A DNA stretch of 64,000 bases from DATEDA01 sp963820965 (GTDB lineage: Bacteria > Pseudomonadota > Gammaproteobacteria > Burkholderiales > SG8-39). The notes under the pieces were generated by a model that saw only the letters and a list, made by a program, of their open reading frames with translations, did not search any database and was not told the origin of the DNA. Shown piece by piece: positions 53,266 through 63,231 of this stretch. The position numbers were made by a program, and so were the translations under genes. The DNA lies in contig CAWGCC010000062.1 of assembly GCA_963820965.1 (NCBI GenBank), positions 310,001 through 374,000 of the forward strand, written 5' to 3'. Within the stretch, counting starts at the first letter, position 1, and the number at the start of each line of letters is the position of its first letter.

Positions 53266-54423
53266 ATGAACATCAATGCGGTGCGCGTTTCGCTGCTACT
53301 GCTGATCGGCTTGGCCGTGTCTGCCTCGATTGCTGCCGAGGACAGGCTGAAGATCGAGGGCATAGCCGGCGGCGACAGCGTCGTCGTCATGATGGATGCG
53401 AGCAAGAAACCCGGGGAATGCAGCAACGACTTGGTCCGGCGCGCCGGCAGCAACATCGGAGTCGGCAATGTCCGCCGGTCATCCGCCGCTTGCGTTGCGG
53501 AGGTCGCGATATTCTCAGAGAACAACGCGATGTTGCTCGAAACGCCGATGAACACGTGGACGAACGGCCCCGCGGACGTGCACTTGGTCAAGCTGCAGCC
53601 GGTCATCGACGTCCCCGTCAGCGTCTGGATCGCAGACGGCGGAGGCACCGCACGGCCGACTGGGCACATGAAGCGGACCGAGGAGGTCTACCGGAAGAAC
53701 AAGGTCGGTATCCATTTCGTTTTCACCGTTCGCGACGTATCCGCCGACGCGACGGCGGTCAGCATCATCGACGGCGGGATAGGCCTTCCAAGAGGCAGCA
53801 ACAACCCCGAATGCAGAAACATCGAAAAGCTCCAGGAAAGCGCCTTCTACACGCCCAATACTCTAAATGTCTACTACGTGGCGCTCGAAACCACGGGCAG
53901 AAACTGCGCGTTCAAGCTACCTCCCAAAGACTGCCAAAGCGTCAAGAAGCAACCGGAAGCGGACGGCAACATCACCTATATCGGTGCTAAAGCCCACCGC
54001 GGGGTCCTCGCGCACGAGTTCGGTCATGCCTTCGGCCTGCGTCCCGGCCCCTGCGGGGGACACACGAATGGTCGCCGGGGCTTCGACGAGAGCAACATCA
54101 TGTGGGTCAGCGAGAATGCGGACATGGACCACTTCAGCCTGGGGCAGGTGTTTCGAATGAACACCCACACCGACCAGTGGGGCGGTTCGATGCTCATCAA
54201 GAACGGCCTGCGTCCGGATCCAGGACGCCCGTGCCCGCCACTAGACTACCAGCCGTACTTGTCCCGCACTCAAGACGCCCTGGCCGCGCCCGTGAGGTGC
54301 GTTCGAGCAAGCTCGGTGAATCCGAGGGGAAACCGATCAGGGAAACCCGACTCGGACCTCGCCGAGCCGGTCCCTCAGTGCACCGGCTCGTTCGGCAGCG
54401 CCCGCATGTCGAGGTCGGCGTAG
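53266..54423 (+). CDS. Secreted zincin-like metallopeptidase candidate
   Basis: A 385-residue protein with a signal peptide (LLLLIGLAVSASIAAED). It carries the zinc-binding HEXXH as AHEFGHAFGL near residue 246, followed by a further His in CGGHTNGRRGFDESNIMW, which could be the third ligand and a Met-turn. Cysteines are paired along the chain as in exported proteins. The C-terminal 50 residues (Pro/Arg-rich) look unlike the rest and overlap the opposite gene by 49 bases, so a frameshift may have extended the frame. No family name is certain. GGGAGG precedes the ATG. Confidence 0.65.
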   Translation: MNINAVRVSLLLLIGLAVSASIAAEDRLKIEGIAGGDSVVVMMDASKKPGECSNDLVRRAGSNIGVGNVRRSSAACVAEVAIFSENNAMLLETPMNTWTNGPADVHLVKLQPVIDVPVSVWIADGGGTARPTGHMKRTEEVYRKNKVGIHFVFTVRDVSADATAVSIIDGGIGLPRGSNNPECRNIEKLQESAFYTPNTLNVYYVALETTGRNCAFKLPPKDCQSVKKQPEADGNITYIGAKAHRGVLAHEFGHAFGLRPGPCGGHTNGRRGFDESNIMWVSENADMDHFSLGQVFRMNTHTDQWGGSMLIKNGLRPDPGRPCPPLDYQPYLSRTQDALAAPVRCVRASSVNPRGNRSGKPDSDLAEPVPQCTGSFGSARMSRSA

Positions 54424-57400
54424 GTCGCATCCGCCGCCGCCGCATACGCCTCGGCCTCGGCCTTGCCGCCACGCCGGCCGTGGATCTCGCTGAGGGCGGT
54501 CTTGCAGAAGGCTGCCAGCGGAAGGGCCCCGCACGCTTCGGCGAGGCGTAGCGCCGTCGCGAGCTCCGCTGCCGGTTCGTCGGTGGCCTCAGGAGCGGAA
54601 GCCGAGGCAGGCGCGGGCGATCAGGAATCGTGCCCACGCCTCGTTTCCCCGGCCCTCGTGGGCCAACGCCATCACGAGCGCCCGCTTGCCCTGGCTCAGC
54701 GCGTCTTCGATGCGGCCGGCGAGCAATGAAGCTTCCCCGAGGTACACGAGCAACATCGGCTGATCGACCATCAGCCGCATGCGCTCGGCGCCCTCCAGCG
54801 CCTGCTGGGCCAGCGACAGTCCCTCGTTCAGCCGGCCGGAGCACGCGTACGCAACGCCAAGCGAAGACATCAGGCGCAAGCGCCACAGCGGAAGCGCATA
54901 GCGATCGCAGAGCGTCAGGCCGCGCTCCAGGGCCCCGATGGCGCCATCGAGCTCGCCCTTGCGCTGCAGCAGGTGGCCGATGCCGAACCACCCCAGCACC
55001 TGGCTCAGCGGGTGTTCCGCATCCTCCGCGATCTCGAGCGCGCGCTTGGCGTAGACCATGCCGCCTCTGAAATCGCCGGTCTCCGCCAGCACGCTCGCCA
55101 GCCACGTGCGGTTGACGACCGCCGGAATGACGCTGAGCTCGAAGCGTTCGCGTTCGCGCTCTTCGACGGTGGCCGCGATGCTTTCCTCGAGCAGGGCGAT
55201 CGCTCGCCGGTTGTCGCCGAGCAAGTGGTGACTCTGGCCGAGCCGGTATAGCAGCTCGCCCTCGACCCGATGGTCGCCGTACTCGCGCGCGAGGCGCAGC
55301 CCGGCCTCGCCGAACTCGATTGCACGCCGCTGCTCGCCGGCGAAGAAATGGTGATTGCACCTGAACGCCGCGTGCCGGGCGCTGCGCGCCTTGTCGCCCA
55401 CGCTCGCGAGAACCGGTTCGATCTCCTCCAGGCACTGGCGGATCCGGTCGAGCTCGCACAGCGCGACGAGGGCGTTGCGCAGCTCGAAGCGAAGGTCGAT
55501 CGCCAGCTCGAGCGTCGCCCGAGTCTCGGGCAGATGCCGCAACACGCCCAACGCCCGCTCGAAGAAGCCGGCGGCCTCCGCGTTCGCATAGAGCGCGAAC
55601 GCCTTCCTGCCGGCACGTTCGAGGTAGTCGAGAGCCATCGCCCAGAGCCCGCCCTGCTCGGCGTGCAGTGCGATGCGCTCGACGTGCTCCTCCAGGCGTC
55701 CCGCCGACTGAGCCAGGATGGCGTGGGCGGCCCGCGCGTGCAGCGCCTGCCTTCGCTCCCGAAGCAGGCTCGCGTATGCCACCTCGCGGGTCATGGCGTG
55801 CTTGAAGGTATAGGCGTCTTCGGGAAACAGCGCCTTCTCGTACAGAAACTCCGCGGCCTGCAGCGCGCGCACCGCGGCCTCGATGTCCCGCTGCGGCATC
55901 CCGGCCACGGCCTGCAGCAGCGACCGCGGGATGTCGCCGCCGATCACGGCGGCGCACTGCAGGATTCCCTTGAGCTCGGGCTGCAGGCGATCGATACGCG
56001 CCGCCAGCAGCGCCTCGATCGTGGGCGGGACGAAACCCGCGGGCAGCGATCCCTGCGGACGCCATTGACCGGGTTTGCCGCGCAGCACGTCGAACTCCAT
56101 CAGGCTGCGCACGCTTTCCTCGAGGAACAACGGGTTGCCCTCGGTGACGTCGATCAATGCCTGCTTGATCGGAACGAGCTCGGCGTGGGAACCGAGCAGG
56201 CCGTCGAGCATCTCGTCGGCGCTCGCCGGCGGCAGCGGGTCGATGCGCACCTGGGAGAAATAGCTCTTCCCACCCCAGTTGCTGCGATACTCGGGGCGGA
56301 AGTTGACGAGCAGCAGCAACCGCGCCGCCGGAATGCTGTCCAGCAGTATTTCTAGGAATGCCTGGGTTTCGGTGTCGATCCAGTGCAGATCCTCGAACAC
56401 CAGGCAGAGCGGCTGCTTCTGCGACTCCCGGATCAGGAGGCGCTTGAGCGCATCGATCATGGTGCGCCGGCGCTCCGGGGGCGACAGGTTCGTCCAGGCG
56501 TCGCTGTTCAGCCCGACGCCCAGAATGCCGAGAAAGAAGGGCGCCTGCGCCAGCAGCTGCTCCTCGGCGAAAGTCGACAGCTTTGCGACGATCTTGTCCC
56601 GCACGCGCGGTTCGTCATCGCGGGGATGGATGTCGAAATACCGGGTGAGGAGGTCGACCAGCGGCAGGTACGAGGTGGCCTTGCCGTACGACACCGAGCC
56701 CGCCTCCAGTACCAGCCATCCCTGCATCGGCGGGGAATGGATGAACTCCAGGAAGACACGGGACTTGCCGACGCCGGCCTCGCCGACGAGGGCCACGACC
56801 TGGCCGCGTGCGGCCAGCGCCTGCGCCGCCGCGCGGCGCAGGGTCTCGATCTCGAGCTGACGACCGACGAACTTCGACATCGCGCGGGCGGCAAGCGCAT
56901 GGATGCGCATGCGGGTGTTCACGCCCTCGAGCCGGTAGACCTGCACCGGGTCCTGGATGCCCTTGAGGGTGTAGGCTCCCATCGCGCTGCACGCGGACGA
57001 ATCCCTCGGCCAGCGCCACGGTGTCGCGGCTGAGCAGGATGCTTCCGGAACTCGCGAGCGGCTCAAGCCTCGCTGCGATGTGAGTAGGTACGCCGTCCAC
57101 GCGGATTTCGCGCACCTTCCCCTCTTCATACTTCACTGTGACTACGACGGGGCCGGAATTGATTCCGACGCGCACTTCCAGAGGCAGGCCTATGTCGCGC
57201 GCCACTTCGTTCGCGCGTACGCGGATCGCCTGCTGCATATCGAGAGCCGCGTAGCACGCCATCACCGCGTGATCTTCCAGCTGCCAGCGGCGCACCGAAG
57301 CTCGCCATGATCCCATCGCCCCGATCACGGATGACGATCCCCTGGTAGTGGTGAACCGCGTCGGCCATGATCTTGACGGTTGGAACGAGCAGGCGCCTGG

Positions 57401-57719
57401 CTTCCTCAGCGTCGAAATCTCTGATGATCTCGGTCGAGTTCGCGATGTCTGCGAACAGGACGGTGGCGATCTTGCGCTCGGCCTCCGCAGGCGAGATCCG
57501 ATTCGCGAGGTGCTCCGGGGTCTGGAGCTTGGACAAACTCGCCCGCACCGCCCCCAGCGGCGTACCGCAAGCGCGGCAGAATTTCTGACGCGCGCTCAAC
57601 GTGGCACCGCAGTTAGGGCAACTCTCGTACAGGTTCGCGCCGCAGTTTTCGCAGAAGTGCGCCTGACCGTCGTTGCCGAACCCGCACTGCCGGCACGCGT
57701 TGCTCCCACTATCTGGCAT
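54375..57719 (-). pseudogene. Zinc-ribbon/nucleotide cyclase/AAA/TPR regulator, frameshifted
   Basis: A regulator of about 1114 residues in three frames. The N-terminus has four CxxC pairs (double zinc ribbon). Next is a class III cyclase domain (TVLFADIANSTEI, RDRGDGIMASFGAP, VRVGINSGPVVV). An AAA/P-loop domain follows (VGREL-type FVGRQLEIETLRR, ALVGEAGVGKSR, CLVFEDLHWIDTE), and the C-terminal half is TPR-like helical repeats. Single extra bases near 57282, 56990 and 54594 break it; correcting them ends the protein LPNEPVH at 54375. Similar proteins sense signals and make cAMP or act as ATPase switches; its input is unknown. Confidence 0.8.
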
Positions 57720-57976
57720 CGGTCGGACTACGTTCCTCCCTGATCGAAGGGCTCGCGGCGCTCAAATGACGAGCGAGCGTGCGAGACGGTACGGAATTGA
57801 TGCCTTGCTGAAGTACTGCCGCAAGGGCGCTCATCTCGCGCCGATTGTGTGCCAAATCCGTGATGGATACCACCGTCCCGCAGGCGGAATGTCCTGCCGG
57901 TTGACGCTTAGAGGGGTACGACTTTGGGATAAGCCAAAAGGCCGCTCCGCAGGGCCGGGGCGCGGCAGCCGTACCG

Positions 57977-59398
57977 TTATCGCGCTCTGCTTCCGGCCGT
58001 CCGCCGGGGCGTTCCCGGCTCGCCGAGGTCCCAGTAGAGCCCCGCCATCATGCCGAGGCCCTCGCGGGCGACCGACAGCGGGCAGGTGCTCGTTCGGCGC
58101 GTGCTGCGAGCAGCCAGGATAGGAGTGCGGCACCCAGATCGTCGGCAGGCCGAGGATCTCGGAGAAGATGTCGTTCGGCAGCGAGCCGCCGAGATTGGGC
58201 AGGATCGCCGGCTTGTCGCCGTCGTGGCTCCGCGGATCGAGTCGGCCGCCCAGCGCACCCACGGATGGTCCGGGTCGAGCCGGGTGGCGCGGAAAATCTC
58301 GTCGCGCGACCGGCGCGATCTGCACCATCGGGAAGCCGTGGCGGTCGAGATGGCGGCGCAGCGCCGGCAGGAACTCGTCCGGATCGATGCCGACGACAAA
58401 GCGGAGCTGGCAGCGCGCCCAGGCCCGCGGCGGGATCGCGTTGACCGGGTTTCGGGATTGCCGGTTCGATAGGCGAGGATCTCGAAGCTGCACCAGCGCG
58501 AACACCTGCTCGGCGGGGTCAGGCCGGGCTCGCCCCAGTCGGGATCGATCGCCGGGCCGCGCCGGCCCGCCGCTCGACCTCGCAGTCGGCGAGCGCCCGC
58601 CGCACCGAATTCGGGAATGTCGTCCGGCACCCATTCGGGGATGCGGATCTGGCCCGTCGGGCCGACGATCGTCGCGATCGCGTGCGCGAGCTGATCGCCC
58701 GGGCTGGAGAGCAGCCCGCCCCAGTTGCCCGAGTGGTGGGCGCCCTCGCGCGCGTCGATCGACGAGGTCGAACGAGACGGCGCCGCGCGCGCCGAGGAAG
58801 ATCGTCGGCCGCTGCGCGGCGAGCCGCGGCCCGTCGGAGGCGATCAGCACGTCGGCCGCGAACAGGTCCTGTGCTGCGTCGCGCAGAGCTCGCGCAGGCC
58901 CGGCGAGCCGATCTCCTCGCCCATCTCGATCAGCCACTTGGCGTTGAAGCCGAGCTTGCCGCGCGCTCCAGCACCGCCGCGAGCGCGGCGATGTTGATCG
59001 TGTGCTGGCCCTTGTTGTCGGCGACGCCGCGGCCGTAGAGCCGGTCGCCGTCGCTCGGTCAGCGCCAGGGCGAGAGCCCCGCGCGCCATGCCGGCTTCGA
59101 GGCCGCGGATGACGTCGCCGTGGCCGTAGCCAAGCACGGTGACGTGCCTGCGCGTCCTCGATGCGCTCGGCGAGCAGGAACGGCCCGCGCGCCCGTCGCC
59201 TCGTCAGACGTCCGGCAGCTGAAGCCGAGCTCGTCCAGCGCCGGCGCATCTCGCCCTCGAGATAGCGCGGCGAGCACCGTCGGCGCGGTCCGGGTTCTGG
59301 CTTTCGGTCGGGATGGCGACGCGGCGCGCGAGGTCGGCGATGAATCCGCCGTCGTCGAAATAGCGGGTCGCGAGGTCGATGGCGGTCTGGCGGTTCAC
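57977..59398 (-). pseudogene. M20-family metallopeptidase, multiple frameshifts
   Basis: Frame-joining gives an M20 peptidase of about 465 residues. The GTG at 59398 gives MNRQTAIDLATRYFDDGGFIADLARRVAIPTES. VLGYGHGDV and GRGVADNKGQ carry the first metal ligands, KWLIEMGEEIGSPGL has the catalytic glutamates, and the C-terminus is LGMMAGLYWDLGEPG. At least seven single-base shifts break it, several of which are one extra base (near 59150 and 59060). M20 enzymes cut dipeptides or acylated amino acids. It follows the peptide transporter ATPase with an overlap, so it probably processes the imported peptides. Confidence 0.8.
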
Positions 59399-60371
59399 GT
59401 CACGCTCTCCGGGTCGTACAGGTGGCACTCGACGCGCGCGCCGCCGAGCTCGAGCCAACGCGGCGACTGCGTCGAGCACATGGGTAGCGCCTGCGGGCAG
59501 CGCGGATGGAAGCCGCAGCCCGGGCGGCGGATCGAGCGGATTCGGGAAGGCGAGCCCGAGCCCGGTATCGGGAACTTCCGCGGCCGGGCTCGGGCGTCAG
59601 CACCGAAGCGAGCAGCGCCTGCGTGTAGGGATGGCGCGGGATGCGCGAACAGGCGCGCCGGTCTCGGCCTCCTCGACGATGCGGCCGAGATACATCACGG
59701 CGACGCGCGTGGCGATGTGCTCGACCACCGCGAGGTTGTGGCTGATGAAGACATAGGTGAGGCCGAGATCGCGCCGCAGGTCGCATGCAGCAGGTTCAGG
59801 ATCTGCGACTGCACCGAGACGTCGAGCGCGGAGGTCGGCTCGTCGCAGATCACGATCTCGGGTCGCATGACGAGCGCGCGCGCGATCGCGACGCGCTGGC
59901 GCTGCCCGCCGGAGAGCTCGTTCGGATAGACGTCGGCGTAGGCGCGCGCGGCAGGCCGACGAGCGTCGAGCATCGCGATCGCCTGTCGCGCGCCTGCTCG
60001 CGGCGCTGCCGACGCGCTGCACCGCGAGCGGCAGCGCCACGATCGAGGCGACGGTCTTGCGCGGGTTGAGCGAGGAATACGGGTCCTGGAACACCGGCTG
60101 GATGCGGCGCGCGAGCGCCCTGCGGCGGATCGAGTCGGATGTCGACGCCGTCGAACAGGATCGAGCCCTCGGTCGGGCTCGAGCAGGCCGAGCAGCATCT
60201 TCGCGAGCGTGGACTTGCCGCAGCCGGACTCGCCCACGAGTCCCGAGCACTTCGCCCGCGACGGACATGAAGGGTGAGCGATCGACGGCCCGCAGCGCGT
60301 CTTCGCGAAGAACGCTCCGCCGCCGACCGCGAACACCGCGGGCGACCCCGCGCGCCTCGAGGAGCGGTCAT
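59395..60371 (-). pseudogene. Peptide ABC transporter ATPase (DppF/OppF-like), frameshifted
   Basis: An ABC ATPase with Walker A GLVGESGCGKSTLAK, signature NELSGGQRQRVAIARAL, Walker B IVICDEPTSALDVS, the H-loop VFISHNLAVVEH, and the C-terminal oligopeptide-transporter extension (HPYTQALLASVL...). It is spread over several frames by single-base shifts. It starts at the ATG at 60371, inside the end of the partner ATPase gene's tail region, and its TGA overlaps the M20 peptidase start. It would energise import of di- or oligopeptides. Confidence 0.8.
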
Positions 60372-60377
60372 CCGCGT

Positions 60378-61353
60378 TCATGCGGCGAGCACGCAGCGCC
60401 AACTGCGTGCCCACGGAGCGCGGTGCGGACCGGCGGATCGGCGCGCAGATCGCTTGGCGTGGTCACAGCGGTCGCGGAACGCGCAGCCGCGTCAGATCGC
60501 CGACCAGCGACGGCACGATCCCGGGAATCGCGCCGAGCCGCGCCCCCGGGCGGGTGCTGCCCGGGACCGGGATGCAGAGCCATCAGGCCGCGCGTATAGG
60601 GATGCGCCGGCGCGGCGAACAGCGTCGGCCGCGCTGCCGGTCTCGACGATCTCGCCGGCGTACATCACCGCGACGCGATCGGCGACCCGCGCGCACCACG
60701 CCGAGATCGTGCGTGATGAGCAGCATCGCGATGCCGAGCTCGCGCTGCAGATCGGCGAGCAGCCGCAGGATCTGCGCCTGGATGGTGACGTCGAGCGCGG
60801 TCGTCGGCTCGTCGGCGATCAGCAGCGTCGGCCCGCACATGAGCGCCATCGCGATCATCACGCGCTGGCGCAGCCCGCCGGAGAGCTGGTGCGGGTACTG
60901 GCCGAGCCGCGCGCCGCCGCGGTGATGCCGACTTTTTCGAGCAGCTCGACCGCGCGCTCGCGCGCCGCGGCGCGGTGCTCGTTGCGGTGACGGCGGTGCA
61001 CTTCGGCGAGCTGGTTGCCGATGGTGTAGGCCGGATTGAGCGCCGTCATCGGCTCCTGGAAGATCATCGCCATCCGGTCGCCGCGCAGCGCGCGCAGCCG
61101 TCCGCCGTCGTCCAGGCGGTCGAGATCTCGGCCGTCAAAGCGCAGCGCTCGCGCGGTGCGCGTCGCGCGCCGCGGCAGCAGGCCCATCAGCGCGAGCGCG
61201 GTCATCGATTTGCCGCAGCCCGACTCGCCGACGATGCACAGCGTCTCGCCGCGGTCGGACGGAAGCGAGACGCCGCGCACCGCGTGCAGCCGCCCCGCCG
61301 GGACGCGGGATGTCGACCGCCAGGTCGTCGACCTCGAGCAGCGACGCGTCCAT
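60378..61353 (-). pseudogene. Peptide ABC transporter ATPase (DppD/OppD-like), frameshifted
   Basis: An ABC ATPase beginning MDASLLEVDDLAVDI. It shows Walker A CIVGESGCGKSMTALA, FQEPMTALNPAYTIGNQ (Q-loop), Walker B LLIADEPTTALDVT and H-loop LLITHDLGVV, and the C-terminal CAFRDRC cysteine region typical of Opp/Dpp ATPases (the first Cys in its frame). Single-base shifts occur in at least five places. The ATG is at 61353, 6 bases past the dppC stop. Confidence 0.8.
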
Positions 61354-61358
61354 GCCGC

Positions 61359-62275
61359 TCACGCCCGGTTCTCGGGCGGCAGTCACGTCGCGGATGCCGT
61401 CGCCGACGCAGGTTGATCGCGAGGACGAGCACCGAGAGCGCGATGCCCGGAATCGCGATCAGCCAGAAGGTGAAGAACATGTAGGTCTTGGCCTCGGCGA
61501 TCATCAGGCCCCAGGACGGCAGCGGCGGCTGCACGCCGAGCCCGAGGAAGGACAGCGCCGCCTCGAGCAGGATCGCGCTGCGCCATTTCGAGCGTCGCGA
61601 CGACGATCAGCTGTTCGTGCACGTTGGGCAGGATCTCGGCGAGCAGGATCCGCGCGGTGGAGCAGCCTGCCGCCGCGGCCGCCGCGACGTAGTCGAGCGC
61701 GCGCACCTGCTGCGTCGCGCTGCGCATCACCACCGCGAAGCGGTCCCACTTCAGCAAGCCCGAGCACGAGGATCACGACCACGAGCGAGCCGCCGAACAG
61801 CGCGACGACGGCGAGCGCCACGAGCACCACCGGCATCGCGAGCCGCGTGGTGACGACGAAGGTCACGGCCATGTCGACGCGCCCGCCGAAGTAGCCGGCG
61901 AGCGATGCCGAGCGCCGTGCCGATCATCCCGGAGATGAGCATCACGGACACGCCGATCAGGAGCGAGATCGCGCGCGCCATAGATGAGGCGGCGACAGGT
62001 AGTCGCGGCCGAGGTCGTCGGTGCCGAGCGGGTGCGCCCACGCGCCCTCCGGGATACCATATCGGCGGGATCAGCCGCGCTGGAGGTCCTGCGCGTAGGG
62101 ATCGTACGGCGCGAGCAGCGGCGCGGCCAGGGCGAGGAGCAGGATCACGCCGAGGACTGCGAGCCCGAGCACGAGGCCAGAGTGGCCGAGGACGCGCCGA
62201 CGCAGGAGCGTGTCGCGGGCCCGGGGTCAGCGCGGCGTCGAGCGTGGTCGTGTCGGCGAGCGGCAAGGTCGACAT
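61359..62275 (-). pseudogene. Peptide ABC transporter permease (DppC-like), frameshifted
   Basis: The frame starts MSTLPLADTTTLDAAL at 62275 and includes the helix ISLLIGVSVMLISGMIGTALG. A family-type EAA loop RSATQQVRALDYVAAAAAAG and ILPNVHEQLIVVATLEMA follow. The last helix is FTFWLIAIPGIALSVLVLAINL. They lie in three frames. Removing an extra C near 61375 gives a clean stop at 61359-61361. It would be the second transmembrane subunit of the peptide importer. Confidence 0.78.
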
Positions 62276-62277
62276 CG

Positions 62278-63199
62278 TCACCTCACGCGGATGCGCGGAT
62301 CGAGCCAGCGCGTTGGCGAGGTCGGCGGCGAGGGTGAGCCCGACGTAGAACATCGAGAGCAGCAGCACGATCGCCTGGATCACCGGGAAGTCCTTGTGGC
62401 TGATCGCTCTGCCAGGCGAGGTAGCCGAGCCCGTCGAGCGCGAACACGGTTTCGATGACGATCGAGCCGCCGAGCATGAAGCCGAGCTGCACCGCGGCGA
62501 GCGCGACCACCGGGATGATCGCGTTGCGCAGCGCGTGCTTGAACACCACCGCGCTGGGCGCGAGCCCGTTCGCGCGCGCCGTGCGGATGTAGTCGGCCGA
62601 CGAGCACCTCGATCATGCCGGCGCGGATCAGCCGCATGAACGCGGGCGCCACGTAGTAGCCGAGCGCGATGCGCGGGCATGACGAAATGCGCCCAGGTCT
62701 CGCTGCCGGAGACCGGCAGGAGGCGCAGGGTCAGCGAGAACAGCATGATCAGCATCAGCGCGAACCAGAAGTTCGGCAGCGCCTGGCCGATCACCGCGAG
62801 GAGCAGCGCGAGCCGGTCGATCCAGCTGTTGGGATATACCGCCGCAGCCACCCCGAGCGGGATCGACAGCGCGAGTGCGAACGCGAGCGAGATCGCGCCG
62901 AGGATCAAGGTCGTCGGCAGCTTGGTCAGGACGAGGCTCGCGACATCCTGCTTGAAGTAGAGCGACTGACCGAAATCGCCCTGCAGCGTCCGGCCGAGCC
63001 AGTCGAGGTACTGCACCGGCAGCGGGCGGTCGAGGCCGTAGGCCTGGCGGACGAACTCGATGTCGGCGGCCGTCGCGCCTTCGCCGGCCAGCGCGGCGGC
63101 CACGTCGCCGGAGATCCGCAGCAGCGCGAAACTGATGACCGAGACCGCGAGCGCGACGAGGAGCGCCACCAGCAGCCGCTTGAGCGCGTAACCGGCCAT
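62278..63199 (-). pseudogene. Peptide ABC transporter permease (DppB-like), frameshifted
   Basis: The first 175 residues are uninterrupted: MAGYALKRLLVALLVALAVS, a lipid-facing first helix, then FVRQAYGLDRPLPVQYLDWL and LGAISLAFALALSIPLGV, typical of DppB/OppB. The EAA region lies in other frames, with breaks near 62680, 62600 and 62407, before DFPVIQAIVLLLSMFYVGLT in the original frame. Removing one extra G near 62310 gives a stop at 62278, coupled to dppC. Expected length about 306 residues. Confidence 0.83.
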
Positions 63200-63231
63200 T
63201 GACCAGCCCTCGGGCTAACCTGACCGGCCGG

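Noticed and set aside
57720..57976. A transposase remnant in the gap before the M20 peptidase
   Set aside because: A short translated stretch looked basic but shows no catalytic motif, terminal repeats or target duplication.
58000..62700. Many short separate genes on both strands
   Set aside because: They are fragments or antisense shadows of five frameshifted genes of the peptide transporter and M20 peptidase operon.
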